A DNA stretch of 64,000 nt, from positions 2,976,001-3,040,000 of the forward strand of contig NZ_AP018254.1 in the NCBI RefSeq assembly GCF_002368395.1, given 5' to 3'. The position numbers and the translations under genes are program-made. The notes under the pieces were generated by a model, which had not been told where the DNA came from, made no database searches, and saw nothing but the letters and a program-made list of their open reading frames with translations. Positions 27,213 through 36,292 of this stretch are shown here, in pieces. How positions within the stretch are numbered: the stretch's first letter is position 1; each line of letters starts with the position of its first letter. This DNA comes from Calothrix sp. NIES-3974 (GTDB taxonomy: Bacteria > Cyanobacteriota > Cyanobacteriia > Cyanobacteriales > Nostocaceae).

Positions 27213-27906
27213 TTTAATTTTTGATGCACTAATAACAAGTGTACCTCATTTACCTCGAAAGTGCTGTATCAATAGTTGGGATGAATATCGTCAAGATATT
27301 AAATTCTTTTTAGAGCTAATTCAAGTCCAAAATCCTGGTATTCCCTGTTTTTTGTTAGGACATAGTATGGGGGGGTTAATTGCAATAGATTTTGTGTTGC
27401 GTCATCCAGAGATAGCTAAATCCCTATCTGGTTTAATTACCTTTGCACCCGCATTGAGTAAATCAACGGTTTCTCCGTGGAAAATTTTGCTGGGACAAAT
27501 TTTATCGCGGGTTTATCCGCGTTTTTCCTTGAGTACGGGAATTGATTTTAGTTTAGCGGTTCGAGACCCGAAGATGGTAGAAACCTATCGACAGGATAAA
27601 TTAAGGCATAGTTTGGGAACAGCAAGATTAGCAAGTGAGTTTTTTCGGGTTCAAGATTGGGTGAAACAGCATATTCAAGAGTTGGATTTACCGTTTTTAA
27701 TGGTGATTGCAGGTGCGGATCAGGTGATATTTCCAGAAGGAAATCGGCAAATTTTTCAGCAGTTAACTATGGAGAGGAAAGAGCTAAAGGAGTATCCAGA
27801 TAGTTATCATGAGTTGCAGGATGATGATAATTATCTAGAGGTGTTGACAGATTTATGGAAGTGGTTGGAAAGTTGTTTGTAGGGAATTTTTTCCTAGAAC
27901 GATATT

Positions 27907-29544
27907 ATGGAGTACTTGCTGACGGATTTTATTCCTGATATTGCCTCTATACCGGATTCAAGTCCTAGTTATTATTATCAAGGATATTGTGTAACTACTG
28001 GTGAATTATTACGACTTCCCCGGACTAGTTTAGCAGAAGCGATCGCAAAATCACTAATGCAGCAGTTAGGTACTGCTCCAGAGTACAATCAGGAAGGGAA
28101 AATGTATGGTGTATTAATTGTCGAATCGGCAAAGGGACAGCAAAGAGTTCTCAAGGCTTTCTCTGGGTTGTTAAATGGTTGTAGTCAGGTTCCGGGTTGG
28201 GTTCCACCAATTCCTGGACGGGAGGAAGTTGTTGCGGATGAGGTGGAAGTATTACGCAAGTTGGAAGCGATTAGACAGGAAATTCTGGAACTTGAAAATA
28301 TTCCCCAACGACAAGAATATCAAGATTTACAGGAACAGTTTAGCCAAAAACTATTAGTTCTGAATCAGTTACATCAACAACGCAAACAACAACGACATCA
28401 ACAAAGGGAAAAGTTTTTAAAAACCATTACAGGTAGCCAATTAGACCAAGCTTTAGCAGAGTTAGCGGATGCAAGTTGTCGGGATGGAATTGAACGTAAG
28501 GTACTCAAAAAAGAACGTGATGCCCTAATTATACCCTTACAGGAGATTATACGGCAGGCAGACCAAAAAATTCACACTTTAAAACAACAACGAAAACAAC
28601 TTTCGCGACAATTACAAACCCAAATGCACGCGACCTATACCTTGATGAACTTCCTGGGACAGTCGCAAACACTCCAACAACTTCAGCCATCAGGTTTACC
28701 AACGGGAACGGGTGATTGTTGCGCACCCAAGTTACTCCATTATGCAGCAAAACGTGGTTTCAAAGCGATCGCAATGGCGGAATTCTGGTGGGGTCAACCA
28801 ACTTCAGACAAAATCCCTGGTAATTTTTATGGTGCTTGTGTAGAAAGGTGTCAACCGATTATGGGTTTTCTGCTCTCTGGATTAAATGCTGTTTCCAGTT
28901 CCCATCACCTGGAAGTTATTTACGAGGATGAGTTTTTAATCGCCATTAATAAACCTGCTAATTTATTATCTGTACCGGGACGCTATTTACATACCCAAGA
29001 TAGTGTTTTCAGTCGAATTCGTAATTACTATGGTGATGGCAACAATTTTTTGGCTGTTCACCGATTGGATTTCGAGACTTCGGGGATTTTATTAATTGCA
29101 CGTCATCTCGATACCTATCGTCAACTAAGTCAACAATTTCAACAAAGATCAGTCACCAAAGTTTATGAAGCTTTACTTGATGGTGTTGTGGAGAATGTTC
29201 CAGGACTGAAAAATCCCATTGAATTACCATTATGGGGAAACCCAGATAATCGACCCTATCAGGAAGTTAATTGGTTATGGGGTAAACCAAGTATTACCTA
29301 TGTCCATCTAGTGGATATTCAAAATCACTTAACTCGCGTTGAATTTCGACCGATTACTGGAAGAACACATCAATTACGAGTTCACGCTGTCCATCCCCAG
29401 GGATTAGGTACGGCAATTTTAGGAGATCAACTCTATAGTCCGAACTCCCAATATCATCGTCTCTGTTTACATGCAAGGGAAATTGAATTTATTCATCCCC
29501 AATTCGGTGAAAAAGTACATTTAAAAACCCCAACCCCATTTTAA
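27907..29544 (+). CDS. RluA-family pseudouridine synthase with long N-terminal extension
   Basis: This is a 545-residue protein. The C-terminal half (about 335-545) is a RluA-type synthase that isomerises uridine in rRNA or tRNA: VIYEDEFLIAINKPANLLSVPG, the catalytic Asp in HRLDFETSGILLIAR (about residue 388), and FRPITGRTHQLRVHA. The N-terminal 330 residues hold a Gln/Lys-rich coiled coil (about 125-235) and a Cys-containing segment (GTGDCCAPKLLHYAAKRG). This larger architecture is found in cyanobacterial and other RluA paralogues. Target site unknown. It starts 25 bases after the disrupted hydrolase gene. Confidence 0.9.
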   Translation: MEYLLTDFIPDIASIPDSSPSYYYQGYCVTTGELLRLPRTSLAEAIAKSLMQQLGTAPEYNQEGKMYGVLIVESAKGQQRVLKAFSGLLNGCSQVPGWVPPIPGREEVVADEVEVLRKLEAIRQEILELENIPQRQEYQDLQEQFSQKLLVLNQLHQQRKQQRHQQREKFLKTITGSQLDQALAELADASCRDGIERKVLKKERDALIIPLQEIIRQADQKIHTLKQQRKQLSRQLQTQMHATYTLMNFLGQSQTLQQLQPSGLPTGTGDCCAPKLLHYAAKRGFKAIAMAEFWWGQPTSDKIPGNFYGACVERCQPIMGFLLSGLNAVSSSHHLEVIYEDEFLIAINKPANLLSVPGRYLHTQDSVFSRIRNYYGDGNNFLAVHRLDFETSGILLIARHLDTYRQLSQQFQQRSVTKVYEALLDGVVENVPGLKNPIELPLWGNPDNRPYQEVNWLWGKPSITYVHLVDIQNHLTRVEFRPITGRTHQLRVHAVHPQGLGTAILGDQLYSPNSQYHRLCLHAREIEFIHPQFGEKVHLKTPTPF

Positions 29545-29551
29545 GGAAAAC

Positions 29552-29983
29552 TCAACCTTCAGCAGGTAAAACCGGAAGTAATTGTAACACCTGGGCAAAA
29601 ATTGGTTCCTGCGATCGCGTTTGTAAAATTGATTTAACTACAGCCAAAAACTCAACGTCAATTAGTTTATCAGTCTCAATCGTCTTACTCGCAGCATAAA
29701 AACTCACATCATGCATTTGTAATTCATTTGTCATCCCAGTTTGCCAAACCTTTTTACGTCGATCCCAGGATGCAGATTTACCACGTAGTGTAAACTCGAA
29801 CCAAGTGATTTCCTCCTCTTCCAATTCAAAAATAATATCAAAATAGGGTTCTTCTCCCTGATACCAAACTCGTCGTATTCCTGTTTGGGAAGGTTGTTTA
29901 ACTAACTGGGTTTTGATTTCCCGTAGTGAGTTTCCTAAAGCCATCACTTCATTTTTTTCCAGGGTTTGATAAGGATTTTGCAT
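29552..29983 (-). CDS. Conserved hypothetical protein
   Basis: This 143-residue protein begins MQNPYQTLEKNEVMALGNSL. It has no signal peptide or membrane helix, but has an acidic stretch (FELEEEEITWFEF) and a C-terminal segment FLAVVKSILQTRSQEPIF. I do not recognise the family. Regular codon usage, an ATG start and close packing with the convergent RluA gene (7-base gap) support a real gene. Confidence 0.6.
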   Translation of the reverse strand: MQNPYQTLEKNEVMALGNSLREIKTQLVKQPSQTGIRRVWYQGEEPYFDIIFELEEEEITWFEFTLRGKSASWDRRKKVWQTGMTNELQMHDVSFYAASKTIETDKLIDVEFLAVVKSILQTRSQEPIFAQVLQLLPVLPAEG

Positions 29984-30682
29984 ATAATGATTGGTAATTA
30001 TTTGTCAGTAATAAATGGATAAGCTGTACGCATTTAATTTATACATTCAATATATTCAATCAATATATTCAATGTGTTTATCACTAACTGCTGACCGGAA
30101 ATACAGTCAACAATTAAATTAAATGTTGGGATAAATTAGATGCGTCTTGCTGAAGGGGTGACGAAAACTCCTGAAACTAGGATGCAGCAATATTTTTAAG
30201 CCTATGCCATCAAAAGATAAACAGATAAACTTCATTTTCCAGCTTGATTGATATATTATTTATTTTTCCGTTGAACTTGGTTTTGAATTTATTTGTATTT
30301 TTAAGGCAATACTCCAGAGAAGTTGCTAGGCAATAAGCGAAGCTTAACACAATCATGTATATCACTATTCTATAATCCTTGCTGCATAAAGCTTTGAAGC
30401 TAGATTGTCACCCTCCAGTGCGTTGTTACTTAGTATATTTTATCTTGATTCCTCAAAAGTTGTTAAGGGAATGACCGATAAATTAACTTTGTGATCACGG
30501 TTCAGTAAAACTACAGATATTCTTCTAGAAAATAATTTAATTTACGCACAATTACTCAGGTGAATATTCTCAGGTTAAATTAAAAAAAAACAAGTATTAC
30601 TAGAAATTCTAAAAAGCCTTTTAAGCAATCGATTTAAACATCCTGAATAATTGCATAAACATGCATATTTACCGAAACCTGA
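29984..30682. other. AT-rich intergenic region
   Basis: About 700 bases without a supportable gene. At 30148-30197 a TTGCTG ... CAGCAA inverted repeat is followed by TATTTTTA on the plus strand, which could be a terminator or a structured RNA end. Otherwise nothing was recognised. Confidence 0.45.
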
Positions 30683-31342
30683 TTAAACTGGATTTTGTCC
30701 GTAAAATGGTTTAGCCTGTGACCAGTGAGGACGCTTACCTTGTTGATATTCCCAAGTAGCTAATTGTAAAATACTGGTGACGGTTGCAGCTAATCCAGAT
30801 GTCGCGATCACTAATTGATAGTTATCATGGTAATGATCCAGGTATTCTTGCCATGCGGAGGGGGAAAATACACTGTCCGATAGAATCGGTGTCATTTGCG
30901 ATTGTTGTACATTAATTTGATAGATGGCGGCAAATAATTGTCCCCGTTGGGCTGGCATTTGTACCGCAATATTCAGGATATTTTGCTGATTTGGTAGTGT
31001 TTGTAAGCTTTTTTGACTGATGTGCCATGCATAGGCAGCCAAGGTAGAAATGGTAAATACGGGTATACCTAACTGTTGAGCAAAGGTACGTGCTGCTACC
31101 ACTCCAATTCTAGTTCCCGTAAATCCACCAGGACCAGCCGCGACGGCAATTAGTCCTAAATCTTGCCAGGTTTGGGGTGGGAGAAAATCTAGTAAATATT
31201 GGTGTAATAAATTTGATACTTCCCGTTGTAAATGCCAAACTTGCGATCGCAGTATCACGAAATTTTCTGTTGCTTCCGTCAACTGATTGATTGCTAAACC
31301 TAGTTCAGGGGTGGTTGTATGCAGCGCTAACCCGTATTTCAT
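30683..31342 (-). CDS. tsaB: tRNA threonylcarbamoyladenosine biosynthesis protein TsaB
   Basis: This 219-residue ASKHA-fold protein partners TsaD and TsaE in t6A37 formation on ANN-decoding tRNAs. The N-terminal strand is YGLALHTTTPELGLAI. The diagnostic block is AVAAGPGGFTGTRIGV (about 66-81), followed by GIPVFTISTLAAYA. TsaB lacks the TsaD metal site, as here. It is monocistronic in the window. Confidence 0.92.
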   Translation of the reverse strand: MKYGLALHTTTPELGLAINQLTEATENFVILRSQVWHLQREVSNLLHQYLLDFLPPQTWQDLGLIAVAAGPGGFTGTRIGVVAARTFAQQLGIPVFTISTLAAYAWHISQKSLQTLPNQQNILNIAVQMPAQRGQLFAAIYQINVQQSQMTPILSDSVFSPSAWQEYLDHYHDNYQLVIATSGLAATVTSILQLATWEYQQGKRPHWSQAKPFYGQNPV

Positions 31343-31841
31343 AGATTAATTGGGAGTGGGGAATAGGGAGTGGGAACAATAAATTATGTTTCTTCCAAAA
31401 GTAGATGCACCCACTCAATTCTTGTTCCCTCCCCGATTTCGGAGAGGGTTAGGGTGGGGTTGTTGATAATGTGATTCGAGTAATTGTGTTTACACCGTAA
31501 GGATATCGGAGAGAAGTTGCTGGGAAGATTTTCTTTCCGGAAAACTACCCTACGGGAAGCTTGACTACGAGGAAGGATGCACTTTGGAGCGCATTTGGGA
31601 TTGTATTTCACTTGCTTGGGAAACTATATACAAGAAGGAGGTTTTGGGTGTGCTGAGTTTTTTGACACAATCAAAAAGGAACAATTAGTCACCTTTGTAA
31701 CAGAATGTAATTTGACTTAGAGAATAAAAATAATACATCTATTTTTGCAACACCTACATACTTTTAACTACACAACCTGGAGCAAGATAATTAATCGTTG
31801 TATCCCATTATTGAAATTCATATTATTCTGATTCTCAACCA
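31343..31841. other. Divergent spacer between tsaB and the aminotransferase gene
   Basis: Contains repeat-like pieces (CTCCCCGATTTCGGAGAGGG hairpin near 31430-31450 and CCTACGGGAAGC at about 31549). A 75-codon open frame on the minus strand (31384-31611) spans this repeat material and shows no family similarity, so it is not annotated. Confidence 0.45.
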
Positions 31842-33158
31842 ATGATTAGTATTCCTAAATATAAACATTTACCACAAATACCCCAGTTAATTACCAGTTT
31901 ACCAGGACCGCGTGCCCAAGCTTGGGTAGAACGCGATCGCTTGGTGACTTCTCCATCCTACACACGGGATTACCCTTTGGTGGTCGCTCGTGGTGAGGGG
32001 TGTATGATTGAGGATGTGGATGGGAATGTGTTTTTAGATATGACTGCGGGGATTGCGGTGACAGCGACTGGTCACTGTCATCCGGATGTGGTCAAAGCGA
32101 TTCAACTCCAGTCGGAAAATTTATTACACATGTCGGGAACTGATTTTTATTATCAGCCGATGGTGGTTTTCGCCGAAAGGTTAGCGAATTTAGCTCCCTT
32201 TCCCCATGGAGCAAGGGTATTTTTTAGCAATTCGGGTGCAGAATCCAACGAAGGAGCCATTAAGTTAGCTAGGTACTATACTGGTAGACAGTTGGTAATT
32301 GCTTTTTTAGGTGCATTTCACGGACGCACCTATGGAGCCATGTCTTTAACGGGTTCCAAAACCGTGCAAAGGGCTAATTTTGGCCCCCTATTACCAGGTA
32401 TTACCCATATTCCCTACGGAACCCACACAAGTTTAGATTACCTGGAAAATCACCTATTCCAGACAATTATACCAGCCCATGAAGTGGCTGCAATTGTCGT
32501 TGAACCGATTCAGGGGGAGGGTGGTTACATTGTCCCTGAAGATGGTTTCCTCTCAAGAATTCGGGAAATTTGCGATCGCTATGGTATCTTGATGGTAGTG
32601 GATGAAGTCCAATCGGGAATGGGACGGACAGGGGAATTATTTGCCATTTCCCACTGGGGTGTCATGCCGGATATTATCACCTGTGCGAAGGGAATTGCCA
32701 GTGGTTTACCTTTAGGGGCCATTTTATCACGTCCAGAAATTATGACATGGCCTCCCGGTTCCCACGCAACCACCTTTGGAGGGAACCCGGTTGCTTGTGC
32801 AGCAGGAATTGCGACCCTGGATTTATTAACCAGTGGATTAATGACCAATGCTAAGGAAATGGGACAATATCTGCAAGCTGGTTTAGGGGAATTACATCAA
32901 CAATTTGCTTGTCTTTCCCCACCACGAGGAAAGGGATTGATGGTAGCAGTAGACCTCAAGGATGAGAACGGGGAACTAGATCGCAAATTACGCGATCGCA
33001 TTTTGCAAATGGCCTTCTCCCACGGATTATTATTACTAGGCTGTGGTCAAGCTGCCATCCGTTTTTGTCCCCCATTAATCATCAACCGCGAACAAATCCA
33101 AGTTGCTGTGGATATCTTAGGGAAAGTATTACGGGAAATAAGTGGAAATCAACATTGA
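31842..33158 (+). CDS. Class III (acetylornithine/4-aminobutyrate-type) aminotransferase
   Basis: This 438-residue PLP enzyme has the class III hallmarks: FFSNSGAESNEGAIKLAR, a VVDEVQSGMGRTG segment, and the Schiff-base Lys in CAKGIASGLPLGA (about residue 283), then HATTFGGNPVACAAG. The N-terminal RAQAWVERDRLVTSPSYTR block places it with the acetyl-ornithine aminotransferase family related to GABA aminotransferases rather than canonical ArgD. The substrate is uncertain. No arginine or GABA genes are adjacent. Confidence 0.88.
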   Translation: MISIPKYKHLPQIPQLITSLPGPRAQAWVERDRLVTSPSYTRDYPLVVARGEGCMIEDVDGNVFLDMTAGIAVTATGHCHPDVVKAIQLQSENLLHMSGTDFYYQPMVVFAERLANLAPFPHGARVFFSNSGAESNEGAIKLARYYTGRQLVIAFLGAFHGRTYGAMSLTGSKTVQRANFGPLLPGITHIPYGTHTSLDYLENHLFQTIIPAHEVAAIVVEPIQGEGGYIVPEDGFLSRIREICDRYGILMVVDEVQSGMGRTGELFAISHWGVMPDIITCAKGIASGLPLGAILSRPEIMTWPPGSHATTFGGNPVACAAGIATLDLLTSGLMTNAKEMGQYLQAGLGELHQQFACLSPPRGKGLMVAVDLKDENGELDRKLRDRILQMAFSHGLLLLGCGQAAIRFCPPLIINREQIQVAVDILGKVLREISGNQH

Positions 33159-33224
33159 CGTAACATCCACAAATTCTATTTGTGGGATTAGTCAAACAGT
33201 CACAAAAACTCCTATTTTCCCCGG

Positions 33225-33300
33225 CACCCATGCTCCGCGTGGGTGCGGAATCTATGAGGCTCTGCCTTGTGAATAAAGGCAATAGCCCTCACCGACTGAG
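33225..33300 (+). repeat. CCCATGCTCCGCGTGGG dispersed repeat
   Basis: An inverted repeat CACCCATGCTCCGCGTGGGTG is followed by GAATCT and GAGGCTC, then GGCAATAGCCCTCA. The same order occurs at 45659-45740. Confidence 0.7.
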
Positions 33301-33422
33301 ACGTTTGAGAACTATCATACTCACCCTATCATTTGACATTCCCCTGGTCAAGTAGTACAATAATACTATAAAAATCAAACTGGTGAAGATACCTGCACTT
33401 CAAAAAACCAGCAATAATTTCG

Positions 33423-35423
33423 ATGCATATCTACCATAGATCAGGGGGAATGGCAAAAATGGTACAGCTACCAAAGAGTGGAATTAAAGTTACCCAAATT
33501 GGGGATGGGGAATCCCAAATTAAGTTTAGATTGTACAAATTAGGGGGAGAGGTGTATGGTTATTATTGTGTAGATATTGCACCCTTTATAGTCACAGATG
33601 GGGTAGTACCAAAAGAATCGGGTTATTGTTATCAGGTGTTGGTATTGAGTGCGGTGGAGAAAATCTGTGGAAGTCAGGGTGATTTGCAGATACCGGGTTG
33701 GGTGTTGGAGGTAGCTAAATCCCAGGGAAGTTTAACGGGAATGATTTACCGATTTAAAAGCTTGAGTGGGGATGAATATGATAATTTAGGAATACCCTGT
33801 CAGCAAAACCATTCTGCGGTGTATGCTTTCGCGAGGGGATTATTAGCAGATGGGAAATTGAATTTAGCCAAGTACGCACTTTATAGTACGGGAAATGTGA
33901 CATTATGGGAGCATTCCCAGGTCAAAGCATTAAGTAAAACAGGACTACGGGTTTTAGCCTACGATTTAGAACAGATACTATTTCATCCGGAAAAATTGGT
34001 CAATCATGAAATTGGTATTCCCTGTGCAAATATCAGGGGTAAATTTGCTGTATCTGTAGTTGAGGTGATGGAATTTTTATCTCAGCATCGTCAGCATATA
34101 TTATTGAATCAACAGCAGTTACAAACTAACTACGAAAGAACCGGAATTAAACAGGTTTATGGTTTACTTAAATCCGGGGAAAAAACCTGGTTAAAGACTG
34201 AATATATCGATTATTCTCCATCCCATCCCTATGTTCGGATGGGAAAGGTGGTATATAATCACCATAGTGCGACCATGAATCTGTTAATTCAACGACGGGT
34301 ACGTTTACTCAAACAAGAAGACAATACACCTGTTGCAGATGTTGCTGGGGCATTTTTAGATAATCTCAACCAATTTAATAGTTATACAATTGTCCGCGAT
34401 GGGCAATTAAATATTTCCAGCCTTTGTATCAAAATTGGTAACAAAGCTGTGTTTGATTGGTTGCGTCGTTACAATCTAATTGCCGCATCTGCCGATTTTG
34501 ATTTTGAACGAGAATATACAGTTTTTCTGGGTGATTTACCGTTGGTAAATTTTGATAGTCAATATACTATCCCCGATGGTCTATTAACACAAATCCTAGT
34601 GGCAAAAGTGTTGATGGGGATGATTAAAGCTTGTCTAAAAAACGAGTCGATAAAATGGATTCCGCGTCAAACTGAGCAGTTGAGAAATCATTATCTATCG
34701 CCGAACTTATATGTTAATTTTCCCCACCAACCAGAGCAACATCCCCTATCTGGGTTAGTTACTGGAAATACAGCTATACGTCAGCGCTATCGAATTGAAT
34801 TGGGTAATTCCATGATTCTGCACCTAGGTCAACTCAAAAGTGCAAATCAGTTTTTCCATCAGTACTATGATGTCTATGACCAAGAAACAGGTGAGATTTT
34901 CGCAAATGGAAATATGTCCATGTTATGGTCAGAAAATATCCAGTTTGAGTCAAAAAAACTGACTAAACGGCGCAAAATAACAGCTATTGATTTGTTTGTG
35001 AAGTCGATATTCGACGAATTTTTGGGGTTAGCATCACTGCATATTATCAAAACCGAATTTGCTCCCATGGGGATGGGTTCCCTTATCCATACTTTCCCGG
35101 TTCAATATCATGGTGATAGTAGAAAAAAAGCAGAAACGGTAGCGGCTTTGACAACGGCATATACCCATTTGCAGGAGTATATAGAAAGGACATATCGCGA
35201 ATTGATTTCGCCGTTGATATTTTATATTGGTGCGACGGGGGTTCTACCGGATTCTCTTAGTGATGTCATGGGTCAACAGGTTATGGATGGGGAGGAATTA
35301 ATTATTAAATATCCAAATTTAAAAATATCCCGTGATGAGAGTGATGGTTTATTTTTTGAGGTAGGAAATCACATCCTGAGTATTTATCCGCAAACAACTT
35401 ACTATAGCCGTAATAGTCAGTAA
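33423..35423 (+). CDS. Large conserved hypothetical protein, 666 residues
   Basis: I do not recognise this protein. It is apparently soluble with no signal peptide or membrane helix. Notable stretches are GGEVYGYYCVDIAPFIV near the N-terminus, IGIPCANIRGKFAVSVVEV in the middle and LISPLIFYIGATGVLPDSL near the C-terminus. Composition and codon use look normal for the genome. ATGs at 33423, 33450 and 33459 are possible starts. A GGGGG tract sits 10 bases before the one at 33459 (MVQLPKSGIKV), which may be the true start. It stands alone and ends at a clear terminator. Confidence 0.7.
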   Translation: MHIYHRSGGMAKMVQLPKSGIKVTQIGDGESQIKFRLYKLGGEVYGYYCVDIAPFIVTDGVVPKESGYCYQVLVLSAVEKICGSQGDLQIPGWVLEVAKSQGSLTGMIYRFKSLSGDEYDNLGIPCQQNHSAVYAFARGLLADGKLNLAKYALYSTGNVTLWEHSQVKALSKTGLRVLAYDLEQILFHPEKLVNHEIGIPCANIRGKFAVSVVEVMEFLSQHRQHILLNQQQLQTNYERTGIKQVYGLLKSGEKTWLKTEYIDYSPSHPYVRMGKVVYNHHSATMNLLIQRRVRLLKQEDNTPVADVAGAFLDNLNQFNSYTIVRDGQLNISSLCIKIGNKAVFDWLRRYNLIAASADFDFEREYTVFLGDLPLVNFDSQYTIPDGLLTQILVAKVLMGMIKACLKNESIKWIPRQTEQLRNHYLSPNLYVNFPHQPEQHPLSGLVTGNTAIRQRYRIELGNSMILHLGQLKSANQFFHQYYDVYDQETGEIFANGNMSMLWSENIQFESKKLTKRRKITAIDLFVKSIFDEFLGLASLHIIKTEFAPMGMGSLIHTFPVQYHGDSRKKAETVAALTTAYTHLQEYIERTYRELISPLIFYIGATGVLPDSLSDVMGQQVMDGEELIIKYPNLKISRDESDGLFFEVGNHILSIYPQTTYYSRNSQ

Positions 35424-35458
35424 GGAGATGGGAATTTTTTGTCATTACCAATAAATAT

Positions 35459-35480
35459 AACTGCCATTTTGGCAGTTTTT
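35459..35480 (+). terminator. Rho-independent terminator
   Basis: The stem AACTGCCA/TGGCAGTT with a TTT loop runs straight into TTT. It lies 36 bases after the stop of the 666-residue gene and serves that transcript. Confidence 0.85.
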
Positions 35481-36292
35481 GATGTTTGGGTGTTGCAGTA
35501 AGTTATTTTTCCCGTTCATACAGCAAGAAAAAACCCACGCAGGTTTTGACTTCATCTTGATGATGGTTGTGGTACGGATATGATTTGATTCCTGAACTAG
35601 TGTCTGCTCTTAGAGGTTGTTTAAAAAGTTATTTTTAATACTTGAATTATCGTTTTTGGGAATGGGAAGAGACGCGACATGTCGCGTCTGTACGGCAATA
35701 GGGAGAGACGCGACATGAGTCAACAGTGCGCTATTTTTCACAACTTAAATCGGATTGCTATGTATCCAAATTCGTTGATTTAATCATGTCTAATTATCTT
35801 TTGAAAAAAATATTTATTTTGGCTTGGGGGTTTGCGTAATTTTTGGCGAACAAGTTGTATAAAAGAAAGAATATAAAAGTTGATAGTTTACCTGAAACAA
35901 AACTCAATATAAATCCTGAAGCGAAAACCCATCTAATTTGCATAGCTACTTCTTGGTTTTGTTGACTGTTAATTGTTAACAGTTAACGGTCAATATGATT
36001 GTGCAATCTACATGGGTGAAAGCTTACCGATAATTGCTAAAGTTGTGCCATGCCATAGAGACAGAGTAGGTAGTAAGCAGAGGTATTCATAAATATTTTC
36101 TATAGTTGGCTCTGCAAACTCGATTGTAATCAGCTTGTGCAAGATTCAGGACAGTTAAATATTGGTTTTTACCGAAAAACAAGTAACTTTCTGTTCTGTT
36201 TGCGTGGTATTGAGCAAAAAGCGATAACACAAGATAAATCAAGCTTTCGGGAAGGTGTGCAATCGACCATCATCACAACAGCGTTCCGATGT
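35481..36292. other. Repeat-bearing intergenic region
   Basis: Contains a TTGTTTAAAAAGTTATTTTT repeat (about 35611-35650; relatives, inverted, at about 59403-59452 and 23006-23037), a palindrome at 35668-35693 and a half copy of it at about 35704-35716. No small gene was recognised. An in-frame GTG at 36137 would extend the next gene upstream. Confidence 0.5.
35668..35693. repeat. Dispersed palindrome (AGAGACGCGACATG family)
   Basis: Arms AGAGACGCGACAT and GTCGCGTCTGT. A second left half, AGAGACGCGACATGAG, follows 10 bases later without its partner arm. Confidence 0.85.

Larger units (their letters stand above)
26251..27266 (-). mobile_element. IS630-family insertion sequence (1016 bp)
   Basis: The ends are imperfect terminal inverted repeats: CAGCAnnTTCGAGGT, a two-base variable step, then ATGAGGTACA. 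The element is flanked by TA at 26249-26250 and 27267-27268, the target duplication typical of the IS630/Tc1-mariner group. It carries two overlapping minus-strand frames that together encode a DDE transposase. It interrupts an alpha/beta hydrolase gene and excision in silico restores the host frame. It looks complete and potentially active. Confidence 0.95.
26025..27882 (+). pseudogene. Alpha/beta hydrolase (monoacylglycerol lipase-like), disrupted by an IS630 element
   Basis: The 5' part encodes SFDQTQLYYQMWLPE, ILIIVHGLGGHGGMYG and IDLRGHGKSPGQQGY. The 3' part encodes SWDEYRQDIKFFLELIQVQ, the nucleophile elbow LGHSMGGLIAIDF, the Asp region VIAGADQVIFPEG and the His in DSYHELQDD. Removing 26251-27268 (element plus one TA) rejoins the frame exactly as GYINSWDEYRQD, giving one complete lysophospholipase/monoacylglycerol lipase-type enzyme of about 280 residues. 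The catalytic residues are otherwise intact, so the insertion is recent. The 3' frame from the ATG at 27352 could not make an active enzyme alone. Confidence 0.95.

Noticed and set aside
31384-31611. 75-codon minus-strand open frame near tsaB
   Set aside because: It runs through repeat-like sequence (CCTACGGGAAGC, a palindromic CCCCGATTTCGG), has no family similarity and no ribosome-binding site.
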